DNA of 64,000 nucleotides from Paramacrobiotus metropolitanus (lineage: Eukaryota; Tardigrada; Eutardigrada; Parachela; Macrobiotidae): NCBI RefSeq assembly GCF_019649055.1, contig NW_026570300.1, forward strand, positions 595,520 to 659,519, read 5' to 3'. The position numbers and the translations under genes are program-made. The notes under the pieces were generated by a model that had not been told where the DNA came from, searched no databases, and worked only from the letters and a program-made list of their open reading frames with translations. Positions 13,105 to 25,559 of the stretch are shown here, one piece after another; within the stretch, counting starts at the first letter, position 1, and the number at the start of each line of letters is the position of its first letter.

Positions 13105-14262
13105 GGCGGAATACTGGAATGGAATGCCAAAAAATGATCGTGTTTTGTCCTGGTTTACTGCATCTTTTGGGAGGCGCAGACTGGAGGTGTGACTGCAGAT
13201 GTTGACATTTGACAGCTTGGAAAACTTTCCTGTAATTGTGCTCCGAAGGCAGACTTTGTAGTTTGTACGGATGAATGATAGCAACAGTAGACCAATAACG
13301 AAAGAACGGAAAAATGCAAGTTTTCTTCTACGATGAAAATTAAAACCGAGTGGTTTATGCTTATTATGTTTTTGTTTTCCTATTAATTTGTCTCTCAGTG
13401 TCAGCTGATTACTGATACATCGATCCACTGCGCTAGTAAAATTTTTAAAAAGGTTATGTTGATGCACCGGTAAAACAATATACCGGTAACCAGCAGTAAC
13501 GTACCATTAATTAATGGTGGGTACAAACAGTGATAAAATGGAACACTTCAAACACGAACAAAGGAAGACGCAATAAAAACAAAAGATTTAGAATGTTAAA
13601 TTACTAAATTACATCAGTCATACAATTAAAAACTTGATATCATTGTGAGAGGTAGTAAAGCAGAATTATAACTGTAATCTATTAAGAGCCGGGCATAAGG
13701 AGCGCAGTTGGGAGATGGAAGTTTGTTATCGCGGATAAGTAACTACTGGCAGGAACTGAAACTACAATAAAAATTCGACTAGCGCGGCGTACCTAGTCGC
13801 GATAACGCAGCTGCGCAATATCAAATCCACAATACTGCTGAGTCCGCTCCACTGTCATTGGACAAACTACATTATGAAAATAGCAACCACTCTGAAGTAA
13901 GATTTTCACAATAAATTACATCAATTTATCATTTACCCAAATCAAACCAAGCCGCCTGGTGGCCCATTCTGCGTGACTAGCGCTTATCGCGTCCCGAATG
14001 GCGAAAACAACGGAACATGACATATCCAGGGGCGGTTCCGCCGACACTGTTAACGACAATGTGATTACTCACTGACTGGTGGGAAAGTAAAATGCACCTG
14101 TTGAGGTGCGCTTGAATATGTTCGCAAAATCTTGTACTGATCAAAGAAAAAATGTTCAATAATTGATTTTTACACCAGGAGAGGGATCACCGCGTAGTGT
14201 GACGGAATAATTTTGAATTCACCTTTGCTTCGCAAAACACCTAACGGGTTCGGAGCGTCATG
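13105..14262. repeat. Tandem segmental duplication, unit 2
   Basis: Second copy of the 1.1-kb unit. It begins with the duplicated end of the rhodanese last exon (GGCGGAATACTGGAATGG) and ends in the GVLRSK exon of aldehyde oxidase copy 1, where the sequence then continues into that gene. An extra ~55 bases near 13400 are absent from unit 1. Confidence 0.9.
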
Positions 14263-17200
14263 CAGCAGCTTCACATTCCATTCCAGGGGAATATCTCTGG
14301 CCAATGGTGGCTTGTACTTCCACGTACTCGGGGTCAAATTTTGTCCCGTTCCCTCATCGTAAATTACTTCTTCACTGGTGTAGTAGCCCAGTCCCATGAT
14401 AATGGCACCTTCAACCTGACCGATATCTAATCACAAAGTGCATTTTTTATCAAGAGTTTATACAGGGTATTCCAAGATGCGTCCTACCAATAATGGGAGA
14501 CAAACTTTCTCCGCAGTCGTATAATACATCAACACGATTGATCTGGTGCTCGCCGGTCAACACATCAATTTCCACTTCCGTTACAGTAGCACCGTAAGTG
14601 GAATACTGAATGGTGTCGGGTGACGCAGGAACATGCCTTTAGGGGCGACAAAGCATACATCATCTCAAAACACAATTCCAGAAATCCACAATAAAACTCG
14701 CAATATTGATATTAGAAAAAATTTCGACAACAACCTGTTTAAATTCAAACAACGCTCAAAAGGCCCATAAATTTTGATTTTCAACTACCCATGTTATGTC
14801 AGCCCATCGCTTACCAGTATCGTGCCGTAAGGTCAACACCAGCGTCATAGCAAGCTTCCACGATCGCACCCCATTCTGCACCATCCTGCTGCTTCTTCTT
14901 TATAGGATTGATGACCTCCATCAGTTTCTTCGCGCACTGGATAGCCGCCTGCATAACAACACATTACACAAACAAGTCAGTGTACACTGTTATTTGGACT
15001 GGATGCAATTACTGTATTCAATCCACTACTAACCATGCAAGCCAATTCGCTGGTAACGCTACCACCGGTAGTCATATTATTCGCCGTAATAATCGCTTGG
15101 GTTGACTGGATCATGATGTACTTCATGTCGATGCCCAGCTCCGCAGCAACACACTGCGCAACCTATGCAACGCTCCATAGTACCAGTAAAACTGAATTTA
15201 AACCTGCGAAGCTTGAACAACACTTACTATTAAATTTTGTATTTAAGGTTGAGTATTGTTTAGTGAAGCATTTCCCAGAGATTTTGGTAATGACAGTTCG
15301 GAAAAATCAAAATGCAGGCTCCGTAATGCGCATAAGACAGTGGTATCACATACCTTTGTATTTACGCCCTGGCCAATTTCTATTCCACCATGAACAACGG
15401 CAACATAGCCTCCGTTGCGGAAGATGGCAATCAAACACGAGTAATTAAAACCGTTCCATGCGACACCATAGCGCATTGGCACGATTGTCAATCCCCTTTT
15501 CTTCCATCGGTTAGTAGTGTTGAATTCCCTAGCGGCCTGAACGCGTTTGTCGTATTCAGAACTATCCAGCAGCTGTTTGGTAATTTCCTTCAGCGTAGGC
15601 TTATGCAGTTTTGAACCATCCAGAACTTTATCACCATCGTTGTAATAATTCAGTTGCTTCACTTCAATCGGAGGTTTCTGCAGATAGTGAGCAACGTGTT
15701 CCATAATATGTTCGATGGTATAAATGGCTTCAGTGCTGCCCGGCGCTCGACACCAGGTGTTAGCTGGGATATTCGTCTTGCAGCATTTCATACTGAGCTT
15801 CCACGACGGACATTTGTACCCTGACAAAAGCAACATAATGTTAACGGTCGCTTCCTACGATCGATCAAGAAAAAAATCTACTACGTAAGCAAAAGAACTT
15901 GGCTTCGTAAATATCTGCTTTCTGCACATTATTTTTCTCGGCATTTCGAAATTACAGTATGGTGTCAACGAAAACCACTAAGTCGGTAGCTGGTTGAAAA
16001 GATCGATGAAATTTAACAAGACAGATTCAGAAAATAGATTAAATTTTGGTGATACTGACCGCTGTCAATCCATTTCTTAATTTCTCCGAATGGACTATCA
16101 TTTGCTGCAATGCCGTTATTAGCATAGAAATTGATCTTGATGCCTTCCAGCTTTCCGTTCTCATCAAAACCGACTTCGTATTTGACATAGTTGGCCAGGC
16201 GTTTTCCAATTACTTTCATGTTATCCCACAAACTGGTATGCATTTTCACAGGTCTTAGGCACAAAAGACAAAACAATCAGAGTATGGCACATTAAATTAT
16301 ATCGCATCGCATAAGGAGTCGTAAACCTTCTGCAGAATTAATCCGGAACTTTTAAACTTACCGGCGTGTTACATACGCTGCCAGGGCACATGCTGCAGAT
16401 ATGATATTATTGCGGGTAATTTTAGCTCCGAATCCGCCTCCATTCCGTTTTACCGACACATTAATGCTACAAAACAAATCATCCGCCTCTCATTCGCCAA
16501 AGGCCAGCTAGAATATGCAAAACTCTATCGACGTACGCGTTTTTATTCAGTCCGGTGACCTTTGCCATGCAGTCTTGCGTATGATCAATCCACTGAGTTC
16601 CCGCTTCGGCGTTCAAACCATCTTCCGTTGGGATCACCACACAAACCTGTTAATCCACAAGATCATGTAGTTTACGTTGCGCTCCTAGAAGCAGCTAATG
16701 ATCATCAAACGAAAATCGAATCAAACCTGAGTTTCCATGTGGAAGTGAGCCTGAGTTCCGATTTCAAATTCCCCCATCACTTTGTTCTTAGCTTTCTGAA
16801 AGGCCTTATCCACATCTCCTACCACGAGATCCTCTGGAGACTCATAGAACGCCTCACGGACAACGGCTTCTTTACAGGATACAACCGCAGGCCGTACATC
16901 TTTACATTCCACCTTCACCAGTTTGGCTGCTTCTTCTGCTATTGTTTTGGACACTGAAGCAGACAAAAACGATTTTACGCTAACCCACGGTGCTTAATTA
17001 AACGATGGTCGGCGGCGACGCCAATTACTGAGACCCGATCGGGGCACAATTAAAAACGTACTTGTACTGTTATAAAATATTACGACTGGAAATGAGTAAC
17101 TGAGGAGCATCTCTAAACAGCTAATAATCCAAATTCCGTGCAACCCGGTTATTTATGGGCGTTTTAAACATACCGGCTACGATAACAGCAACAGGTTGCT

Positions 17201-20200
17201 CAAAATATAAGCATTCGTCCGATGCCAGCAGTTCTTCGTCCTTTTCTGATGGCAAACATCCACTAAAACTATTCACTCCTGGGATATCTTTTGCGGTCAA
17301 AACCCGAACGACTCCAGGAACAGCCTGTATCAACATCAAATTTGATTACGGCAGTTTATCCTGTGACTGTTAGTAAACAAAGAAACAAACAGTAGCAGTA
17401 AACAGTAAAAAAAATTAATAGCCAAGCTAGCCACTGTAACCATTACCATTGCACGAGAAGTATCGATGCTAACGATTTTTCCTGGTCCGTGCAGGCAAAG
17501 TGCAAAAGCGGCATGCAACAGTCCTTCTTGTTCAATATCGCTGATATATCGAGCTTCACCGGTACATTGTACCACCGATTCCAACTTCGGTATCGGCTTG
17601 GTAACTGGCCAGTTTTTTTCCACTGTGGGATACGACTGCGTTCCTTTCGACACCGGACGCTCTTCGTCAAAACTTGTGATGGCTGATTTATATTTGAGGT
17701 CCACCAGGCTATGTAAATCCAATGCTTGCAACCCAAACTATGAAAACAAACCAAACAGAATTGCTAAAAGCGATTATTCATCAGCAACGACATTCGTTGC
17801 TTTAGAGTTCTAGATTCTAATTTCTTGATATTGGAGTACTCCAGCACCAATTTTAATAAAAACGGAAAACAAACGCATTCCGCTATTAGTCAGATGTCAA
17901 ACACAGCTGTACGGAAAACTCGATATGGAGAATTTTATGCGAGGTTAAACCGCTACCATCCCAACTTTGTGCACAACCTACTTCGCAAATTACAATCAAT
18001 TCAATGGTTTAATCCACTATTATTTCCCATAGCCCTCTTACGACAAACCCATTACTACTTTGCACTAATCTCTATGTACTCAATACAGCTATAAAAAAAA
18101 AGTACGAGTACTTGAGAAAACAGTGTGATTGTACGCTCGAAATCTAAAAAAAATAATGGTACTAATCAAGGCCTGTCTGCTGTGTACAGATAATACAGAT
18201 ATAATACAGATATAACCTTTCTTGGGTACATTACATTTCTTGAACTGTTTAACAGTTACTCCATTTTAGTTACAAACCGTATTACGCCAACGGTACGTAA
18301 GGAAATGCCGTGTTTGGTCGATAACAAAGATTATAAACATGATGATCCATCCCTATTCACTACGATCTCGTATACAAAACAGATTACATAAAATAATTAG
18401 AAAACTAAATTATGAACGATTTCACAAAACTAGTTTTACATTAAGTACATAAAGCAAGCGAGAGTCAGAAAGTGGATCTCGTTAGCTGTCTTATTCTTTT
18501 CGCTCAGTTTACTTCTTAAGTCTTAAATACTTATTAATCCTCTGATACGTACGGCTACGTACTTTAACCGCTTCTGAGTTTCGTTCAAAATACTTTAACT
18601 CAACAAAACCTGTCTCAGTTACGGACGTAGGAAAAAATGATGATATTTACACTTCCTGAATAAAATGCAAGTAGGTGGATAAATACTTACTTACCTTAGT
18701 TCAATTACCTATTACAGTAAATTACCTATTACAGTAAATGAGTATAAAAATTATACTTCTGCAGTTCGGCGAAGTAAAAACGCCGTAGAACGCTTGGCAA
18801 CATGTGCAATTACCATGGTTTCCTCCTTCAAACATCCGCTATGTATTTAATTTTTAAAACTCGTTGTCAGATCAAATTTCAAATTTGATTCTGACTGTGG
18901 TACTATTTCCTCAAGCTACCCGAGTCTACTCACTAAGGCTTTGCTGCTGCAATATTTCAATTAATTTTTGCAATACCTCTCCTTTCACTGCGCAACTGAT
19001 AGCATGCTAGCCAGAAACGTATGTCATCCTGCTGGGCGTGCTGATGATGGCCGCTTACAGCTACGCCCAAATGGACTTCTACCCTTTTACGAATCTGGAC
19101 CAGAATTCGGACCTCGCTAATATGGCTCTAGACCGGCCTAAACGCTTTGGTTTTGGTTACAGCTGTTGTGGATGGTTCCGTCAGACTTGCTGCCATGGAT
19201 GATAAACTGCTACCAATTTCGAACTTGCCCAGCCCCCGAATTTAATGGAGTCACAAAAACCACGGCATGTTTTAGTTTCAACGATTGCCACTTTGTTATC
19301 GGCAGTATTTATCTTCTGTCAGATATTTTAAAAAAGCTAAAATACTTGTGGTAATTGCAATAATAAACGTGAATATTATTGTCGTGCCACATCGACCGAA
19401 TAACTTACAATGATATGTTATCGCACGAAACAAATGATATAAAAATTAAAAGTCACAATTATTCAAAATAACTACGATCTCCGTAATACGTACGAATATT
19501 CAAAACAGGAACAAGCACATAATCGTCCATACCTTATAGAACAAATTAACGGCCAAAGCACGCTTGTAAGCAGGACTCGCTTCCGATTTATCTTCCGCAG
19601 GTTGAATTTCCTGCGCCAAGGTTGTCAGTGCCCTTTGAAATGTGTCGTTGTCAGCCAGATTCTTGCCAATAAGAAACTCTTCCGTGTTACTGGCACGGAT
19701 CTACAATTCAGAGATTTGTCTAAACACGGAAAATGTCATAAACAACTATAAAACTTTTGAATTAGGCCATTACGAATTCTTCTGCTATATTTCCATAAGC
19801 CAAAACCGGCCTATCGACAATCACAAGCTGATTTCCTTCATTCAAAAGTTTTGCGCGAAATCCGGCGTTAACGTAGGCATGAGAATTCTGTAATAATACA
19901 AACATGTTTTATTTTTAATACATTTTATGAGCTTTATTTTATCGTTTTACAGCGGATCGCGGCATAATCTTGAAAGTGCGAAAAACGTGGGATTTATCGA
20001 ACTGCTTCAAAGTCAGCTTTGTCACAATTTTATTTTTCAAATCCAAATTCACGAATTCTTCGGGGGTGTAAGATTTTTCATCCGGGCCTATAAAACAACT
20101 CGTTTAATTATTTTGTTCGGTATGTCAAATGCCAGCTTAACAAACTTTTACCGACAAACACGGACGCGTCACACATGACCAGCGCGATGAAAGTATCCGA

Positions 20201-22862
20201 CGGAAATTCCTTGTGCCGATTTCGCATCGCCAAGTTTCCACCCCAAGAACCAGCCTACTCAGAAATTTACAACGATATTTGCTTTTGTTAACATTGTATA
20301 TCAGTAAACCGATGCAAAAAATTATTGTACTTCTTCGCCACCGCTCGCAAACCGACCACTGTTACTTCAGGGGTCGCCACAGCGATCACCCACATTTTAA
20401 ATTCCCTAAAAGTATTGTTCTTGATTTCATAATTGATAGTTGCATTTTTCCTGCACAAAAAAACGGGATTTAAAAAACTCGGAACGAGTTGCGGAAACCA
20501 AAAACCGGTACCTTTGTCTCTTATACCGCACTATTATCACTTTCTTTACTATCAAAGTGAAATCAGTTGAACTGGGAAATGCAGAGATTTAACCTGATCT
20601 CTACGAGTAGCAGATGAAAATTTGGGTGATCGCTGTACTGATCGGTAAGCAGAAGTTATCGTTTTGCTAGCGGGTTCCAGGTATACTCTGTACAACATCG
20701 ACGATTATTTTTTTTCGTGCCGTTTCCCGGCAAAAGCTAGATAAAAAAGGTATTTATATATGAAAGCCGGAATAGTGTAATTTTATGAAAACTGAGAATA
20801 TTTTTACATAATTTACTTACATTTCGGACCGCAGGATGGGCAGTTTTGCTAATCAAACGAGCAAAATGTTCCAGATGTGCAAAACCGGGATCTGTTTGGG
20901 CTTCTGACTTGAAAAAGTCAATCATATCCGTTAAGGAGACACCGCTACCTATTGCACGATTGATAGGCATATCGATTACAACAGCACATCCTTATGATAA
21001 TTAAGCTTGGGACAACTCGTACCAATGGTAATGACACCGTCCTTCTTATCAGTCACAAACATTTCGCGAATTCCACGCAGACTGATAAAACCATCGTACG
21101 GACCATCATCATACACTCCGATGCCGGTATGGCCGCAAACATAATATGGATTCTTCAGCGTAGAACTTTCCAGCAGTTTGTACAGGTCCGCCAGCGACGT
21201 AGGTCTGTACCATGGCCGAGCGGCAGCACGTGCAACTTCGACCAGAGGACGAAAATAATTGGATCCGTTATCATCGCACACTCCATTACACTGTTTTCCC
21301 GTTTTCGAACATATCCGCTTAGAGACGTCCTATTCAGTTTATAAATTTGTATGAAAAATGTGAAGTCTAATAAGAGGTTCTATAGCAATACCTCGATATC
21401 GCACGCCGGTGACGCCGATTCATTCGTGAACTCTTTAAAAGCATCCAAAATCGGTCGATATCCTACGGAACACGGCGTTAGTTTGCATTAACTGTTTTCA
21501 CCTGTCAAACAGCCCCAGCAAAAACTAATGCACACTTACCCGTACAACGACAAATGTTCCCATCAAGTGCGCTTTCCGCTTGAGTAGCGGTTAATGATTT
21601 GCCTTCCTTTCGGATAGTACTGTAATAGAAGCAATTTAGCATAGAAGTATATTCATATCCCATATGTAGTGCAATTCTGAGAAATATAATCCAATCTGCG
21701 ATTATTGCCGAATACAATATTTTTAATCAAAGTAGCTGCTACAATTTCAGAATCTGTTGTCATCTTCCAAACGCAAGCAGAATTTTTCAAATACTGACTG
21801 CTGTGATCCAACCCTTTGTACCTTTTCTCATCGCATTAATAATAAAGAATGAAACAATTGCTCTGAGCGCATCGCAACATACTTAAGCTCATTTACCAGA
21901 AATGCGGTACTTTTAATAAATTTGAAGCTTCATACATTCACGGCAGGTCAACAACGCTACTGTACACTGCAGTAGTGTTATTGACCAATTCACCCATGCT
22001 TCTCCACTTGTTTATCTGTACAAACAAAAAAAAACAACCAATTCTTCTCCACTTATTTACCTGTACATAGTCATAACCATTCCGGGAGTACAGTAGCCGC
22101 ATTGTGATCCCGAATGTTCGGTTAGCTGCTTTTGGATGGGATGGGGATTCTTCTGATCACCCAAGCCTTCCACCGTTGTTATTTCCCACCCATCACAGGA
22201 AAGAATCGGACACAGGCACTACCGTACCAAAAAGCGTATTATAAGTACTAAGTGCAAAAACCGGTTATGCAAATACGCAGTTAACACCTACAGAATTGAT
22301 GGAGCGTTCTTGGAATTTTCCGTTTCCGGTAGGTACTGCAGCGTGTACAATACATACACCTAAATAAAAAATTCCATGCAAACTCAAAATATGCTACAAA
22401 AAGTGCTTCTGTTTTCACGCATTAAAATAGTCAACCGGCTGTCCAAAACGGCTAATGCAAGAAAATCAAAATAACAATGCGAAAACGCAAAGGATTAACT
22501 CCAAACATACCACATCCGCCCTCTCGGCACATCACTTTCGTCCCAGTAAGTTGGAGATGGACACGCAGAAAATCATTCAGAGATGTTGCGGAGAATTCCG
22601 GCGGCACTGGAAGAGGAACACGCCTAAGTTTTACTACGCCGCATGCAAGTCAAAGCCAGATGTTGCTTCAAAGAAGATTTTGCGAGGCGTAAGAACTGTC
22701 ATATACTCGTAGGATCAACGAAATACATGAAAAAGCATTTCTTTTATTTTCACCCATGCCTGCGTGTCGAAGTTTGTAAAGTTAAAACGGGCTTACCTGC
22801 ATATTTTTTTTGCCGTTGATGGTGACTACAATGTTTGAGTCGGATCCTCCTTCGTTCACCAT
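13793..22862 (-). CDS. Aldehyde oxidase/xanthine dehydrogenase-like gene, copy 1 (most complete)
   Basis: Begins at ATG 22862 ([10 protein letters not shown]) and ends at TAG 13793, with about 25 exons. The order is: 2Fe-2S I (CREGGCG about 22515; VCIVHAAV about 22355), 2Fe-2S II ([16 protein letters not shown] about 22070), NICRCTG (about 21545), FAD domain ([11 protein letters not shown] about 21215; [20 protein letters not shown] about 20235), flavoprotein C region (20090-19533), linker, then molybdenum domain with GEARYISD (about 17540), GGGFGAK (about 16440), [15 protein letters not shown] (about 15765), [12 protein letters not shown] (about 15370), TGGSVTSE (about 15050) and EPPL (about 14025). 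An intron of about 1.8 kb (19532-17740) holds a plus-strand peptide gene. The penultimate exon in duplication unit 2 lacks one T (about 13960), shifting the frame; unit 1 does not. This could be real or an assembly error. Confidence 0.88.
17825..18740. other. Non-coding part of the large intron of copy 1
   Basis: AT-rich intronic sequence. No protein-like frame was recognised. A short direct repeat of TTACCTATTACAGTAAA occurs near 18706-18740, just before the TATA box of the nested peptide gene. Confidence 0.4.
18741..18776 (+). promoter_or_regulatory. Candidate core promoter of the nested peptide gene
   Basis: A TATA box (AGTATAAAAATTATA) is followed about 27-30 bases later by GCAGTTC, which fits an arthropod-type initiator. 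Orientation is plus, opposite to the host gene. Spacing suits a TATA-initiator pair. No experimental support is available here. Confidence 0.4.
19011..19202 (+). CDS. Secreted cysteine-rich peptide precursor (neuropeptide- or peptide-toxin-like), nested in an intron
   Basis: A 63-codon open frame to TGA 19202, directly after an AG acceptor-like TAG at 19008-19010, so it reads as the terminal coding exon; I could not fix the first exon. Order of parts: a hydrophobic signal-peptide core ([16 protein letters not shown]), an acidic spacer ([10 protein letters not shown]), a dibasic RPKR processing site, and a C-terminal peptide with a CC-six residues-CC pattern ([11 protein letters not shown]) ending in His-Gly-stop. 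Gly at the end is the usual amide donor. A poly(A) signal follows at 19362. The layout is that of a secreted, processed and amidated peptide. The CC/CC spacing recalls framework-V conotoxins and the His-amide end recalls CCHamides, but it matches neither. It could be a neuropeptide, an antimicrobial peptide or a toxin. Function unknown. Confidence 0.55.
   Translation, partial: PETYVILLGVLMMAAYSYAQMDFYPFTNLDQNSDLANMALDRPKRFGFGYSCCGWFRQTCCHG
19362..19367 (+). promoter_or_regulatory. Poly(A) signal of the nested peptide gene
   Basis: AATAAA lies 160 bases after the peptide stop codon, on the same strand as the peptide exon. Confidence 0.45.
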
Positions 22863-23289
22863 TTTGTGTCACAGAAAAGCAGCCGAAATGTAAAGAGTTA
22901 GCTAATAAGCGATTTAGAAGGAAAAGCAAGTGGACAGCAATTAGCAAAACCGAAAAATACTTCTAGATCAGAAACGATTGTTGTGACAGGTTGACAGCCA
23001 CTGCAAACATTTGAATCGTAAACAGCTGCAAAGTGAATATTATTCACTTTGCTGGCGGCAAGCACGTGCGTGATGCGGTCCAGACATATCAGCTGTGTGA
23101 TGCGCAGACTGGACGAGTGCACAATAATACCATAGAAAAGGAAAATACGCACGCACGCACGCGTGTGTAGTACGCACGCTCGTAGCCGATCCTCTCTGCC
23201 AGTCTTAACAACTTGTGGTCGAGTTGTAATGAATTGTGTAAACACGCTGTGCCTGCATATTTAATGAGAAGCGATATCTCGAGATATTA
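22863..23289. other. Upstream region of aldehyde oxidase copy 1 with dispersed-repeat blocks
   Basis: Contains, on the minus strand, a ~75-bp block (about 23045-23120) similar to 53090-53160 near the LTR retrotransposon, a (GCAC)n-like run at 23148-23165, and an ~85-bp block (about 23160-23245) repeated in inverse orientation at 25560-25645. It is also the likely promoter region of copy 1. Confidence 0.55.
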
Positions 23290-23573
23290 GTCCATTACAT
23301 CAAGACACCTTCCCACTTGTTACCGATTCAGTTGTAAAGATCGAAGTCCATCGAAAGCAAGTGACGCATAAAAAAACAGCCATTAGCGTGATAACAGATC
23401 AACTGGCAGGAAGACAGCAATGAACGCTACATCAAAACACCGCCATATGTTTTGGCGCGAAGAGAAGTGCAGTGCACTTGTATCTTTTGCATGCATATTT
23501 TCCAGAGAAAATCCAGTGTGCATTCTGCACAGTTTGGACTTTTTGCGATAACCGTGTCTGTAATATTATTAAT

Positions 23574-23879
23574 ATGGCCCCGCGCAAAAGTAAAAGAAAA
23601 TTAGCAATAGAACTTGTTGAAAAGCTAATTTTATTAAATTCCTCGCGTACTTTTTCATCACTGCGATTTTTATTGGATGAACAAGAGTTACTGCTGCATT
23701 TGTCTGCACGTAGACAGGAAGAAGATGAGTCTCTTCTTTTAATGATTCGAGGTTACCTGCACGTTACTCGTTATTTAAATCCCCGTTTAACGGTGCCGAA
23801 AAGTACTAATTTTCTTCGACTTATTTTGCCCCGCCTGGACGATGACAGATTCCGACAAGAATGCCTGATGGCATTATAG
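23574..23879 (+). pseudogene. Transposase-like N-terminal fragment
   Basis: A 101-residue frame within the TIR element: a basic start (MAPRKSKRKLA), then a leucine-rich helix segment, then the pattern YLNPRLTVPKSTNF followed by LPRLDDDRFRQ. This last pattern resembles the region before the catalytic core of PIF/Harbinger-like transposases, where a variable N-terminus leads to a D-x-x-F-R segment. The frame ends at TAG 23877-23879 with no DDE core. The assignment to PIF/Harbinger is tentative, because the flanking TA duplication fits Tc1/mariner better than the usual 3-bp Harbinger site. Confidence 0.35.
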
Positions 23880-24088
23880 TTCGCACCGTTGGATTAATTG
23901 TTTTGGCCATCAACAGTATTACAGTATATGACAAAATCAAATTTTGTAAAAACGAGGGTCAGTTAATTTCTTTGTCAATAGTATTCCACAGTTTATTAAA
24001 CTGGTCTATTTTGAAAACCAACACACCATGAAGTTAATCTGCTTGCGCTCATTCATGTAAAGCGTGCAGACACTGATGCGAGAGTGCA

Positions 24089-24134
24089 ATGCCGAAATGA
24101 AAAGCAGCTCGGGACCTGCTTTTCATTTCGGCAT
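24089..24134. repeat. Perfect 19-bp hairpin
   Basis: ATGCCGAAATGAAAAGCAG and its exact reverse complement are separated by 8 bases. It lies inside the TIR element near its right end. Confidence 0.85.
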
Positions 24135-24262
24135 AACGTTTTGGAAGTTGTATGTGTGTCATACTCCATATCGCCAATCCCAGCTGCTGCGCTTATCTCA
24201 ATGGACTTTGATCTTTACAGCCAATTCGGTAACAAGTGGGAAGGTGTCTTGATGTAATGGAC

Positions 24263-25559
24263 TATTGTGGTCATATTTAAAAACTAAACACACGGTTGTG
24301 ATCGTTAAGGCGTAAGGAGTATGAATCTTAAAAAAAATTGAAAAATAACATGCGCATAAGCAAATAATTCACTATCCAAGCTAACGGGGGGCATAAATCG
24401 CGGATGGAAATGCATTCTCAATGGGGCATGCCGACCTTCTGTCCGGCTCCCTTGGCTCGGTTCCGGACCAGTAGCACTGCACGTGTGCCTTTGTTTGCAT
24501 AGACCGGCCGGACCAGCGCGCGCGCTATTTCTGCGAAATGCTCAGTGTATTTCTGTTAGCAGTTAGTTCAACATAATAACATTATGCAACTTAAAATGCC
24601 ACTTTGTGCTCAAATATGGGTGGATGCGTGTTTGATTAATGATTACAAATCTTTTTAAATGAACTCAATGCACATCTCGGAGATATAGTCTGATTGTGTA
24701 CCTTTAAACGGCTGTTTATTTGACATTGGAAACAGCAAGGCAACCAACCCGTATAATGGTGATTGGTGAGTACAACTGTACAAGAACCTGACGCATAACT
24801 TATCAAAATACATAACAAAGGCTTTTCTGCATGACAGTATTTGGCCATCCGTCGTAATTAATGTTAACGTTACGCACAATTTTGCAAGGAGAATAATTGT
24901 TTTTTCGTCATAAAATACATATGTAGTTTTATGCCACCCAGCTGGGAAGTAAAATCAAGCGGGACAAAGAAGAATCGAAACGACAAAATGCGGCCGCGAG
25001 AAAAACGAAAGCGGTCAAAAGATATGGCCAAACGTAATGTTGCAACGTTGTTTTCTTTTTGTCACTGAAATCTTCTGTTGCTTCGTACTTGAGTTTTAAG
25101 GGTTTTTTTTGTGTTTGTTTTAATTGTTTTCTGGCATCCTTTGTTATCGTCGTACAATTGTGAATGCTTCAACTTGTGAACTGTAGTGGGTTACTGTGTT
25201 AAACTGATATTTCTGCAATGATTCCTTTAGCATTACGCTTGGATTGTAGAGTTAAAAAATAATTGTTGTTTTTCGTTGAGAACTGCATATATCATTGATT
25301 GTAATTTCCAATACGTAATATTAAGCACCAGTTATATACTTGCATGAAAATACACCAATGTATCTGTACAATTAAGTGCTTTAGTAGTAAGTACATCAAT
25401 AATTTTGTGAGTACTGTACTTTATGGTATCTTTTTTGGAAATAGTAACGGCTACTGTAATGGAAGTACAGTAAGTGCTTCTACGGCTCGGAATTAAGTCA
25501 GCTCTGAACTGCAAACTGCCTAAGCCGTTGCTTCGCCGCCCGATCAGCAAATTGTGGGT
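24263..25559. other. Intergenic DNA without recognised genes
   Basis: No convincing coding region. A GC-richer patch (about 24420-24530) contains several GGACC/GGTCC and CCGG words. The remainder is AT-rich. Confidence 0.4.

Larger units (their letters stand above)
23290..24262. mobile_element. DNA transposon with ~65-bp terminal inverted repeats
   Basis: The left end GTCCATTACATCAAGACACC and the right end are inverted copies for about 65 bases, with a few mismatches past base 37. TA flanks each end, fitting a TA target-site duplication. Inside are a transposase-like fragment (23574-23879) and a perfect 19-bp hairpin (24089-24134). At about 970 bp it is too short for an autonomous element, so it is probably an internally deleted copy. 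Confidence 0.75.

Noticed and set aside
18960-19202. Identification of the nested peptide as CCHamide or as a T-superfamily conotoxin
   Set aside because: CCHamide has two cysteines with different spacing, and the precursor and setting do not fit a cone snail. Only the general secreted-peptide layout is supported.
22455-22712. Plus-strand frames over aldehyde oxidase copy 1 exon 2
   Set aside because: These are shadows of the minus-strand 2Fe-2S exon, which carries the real motif.
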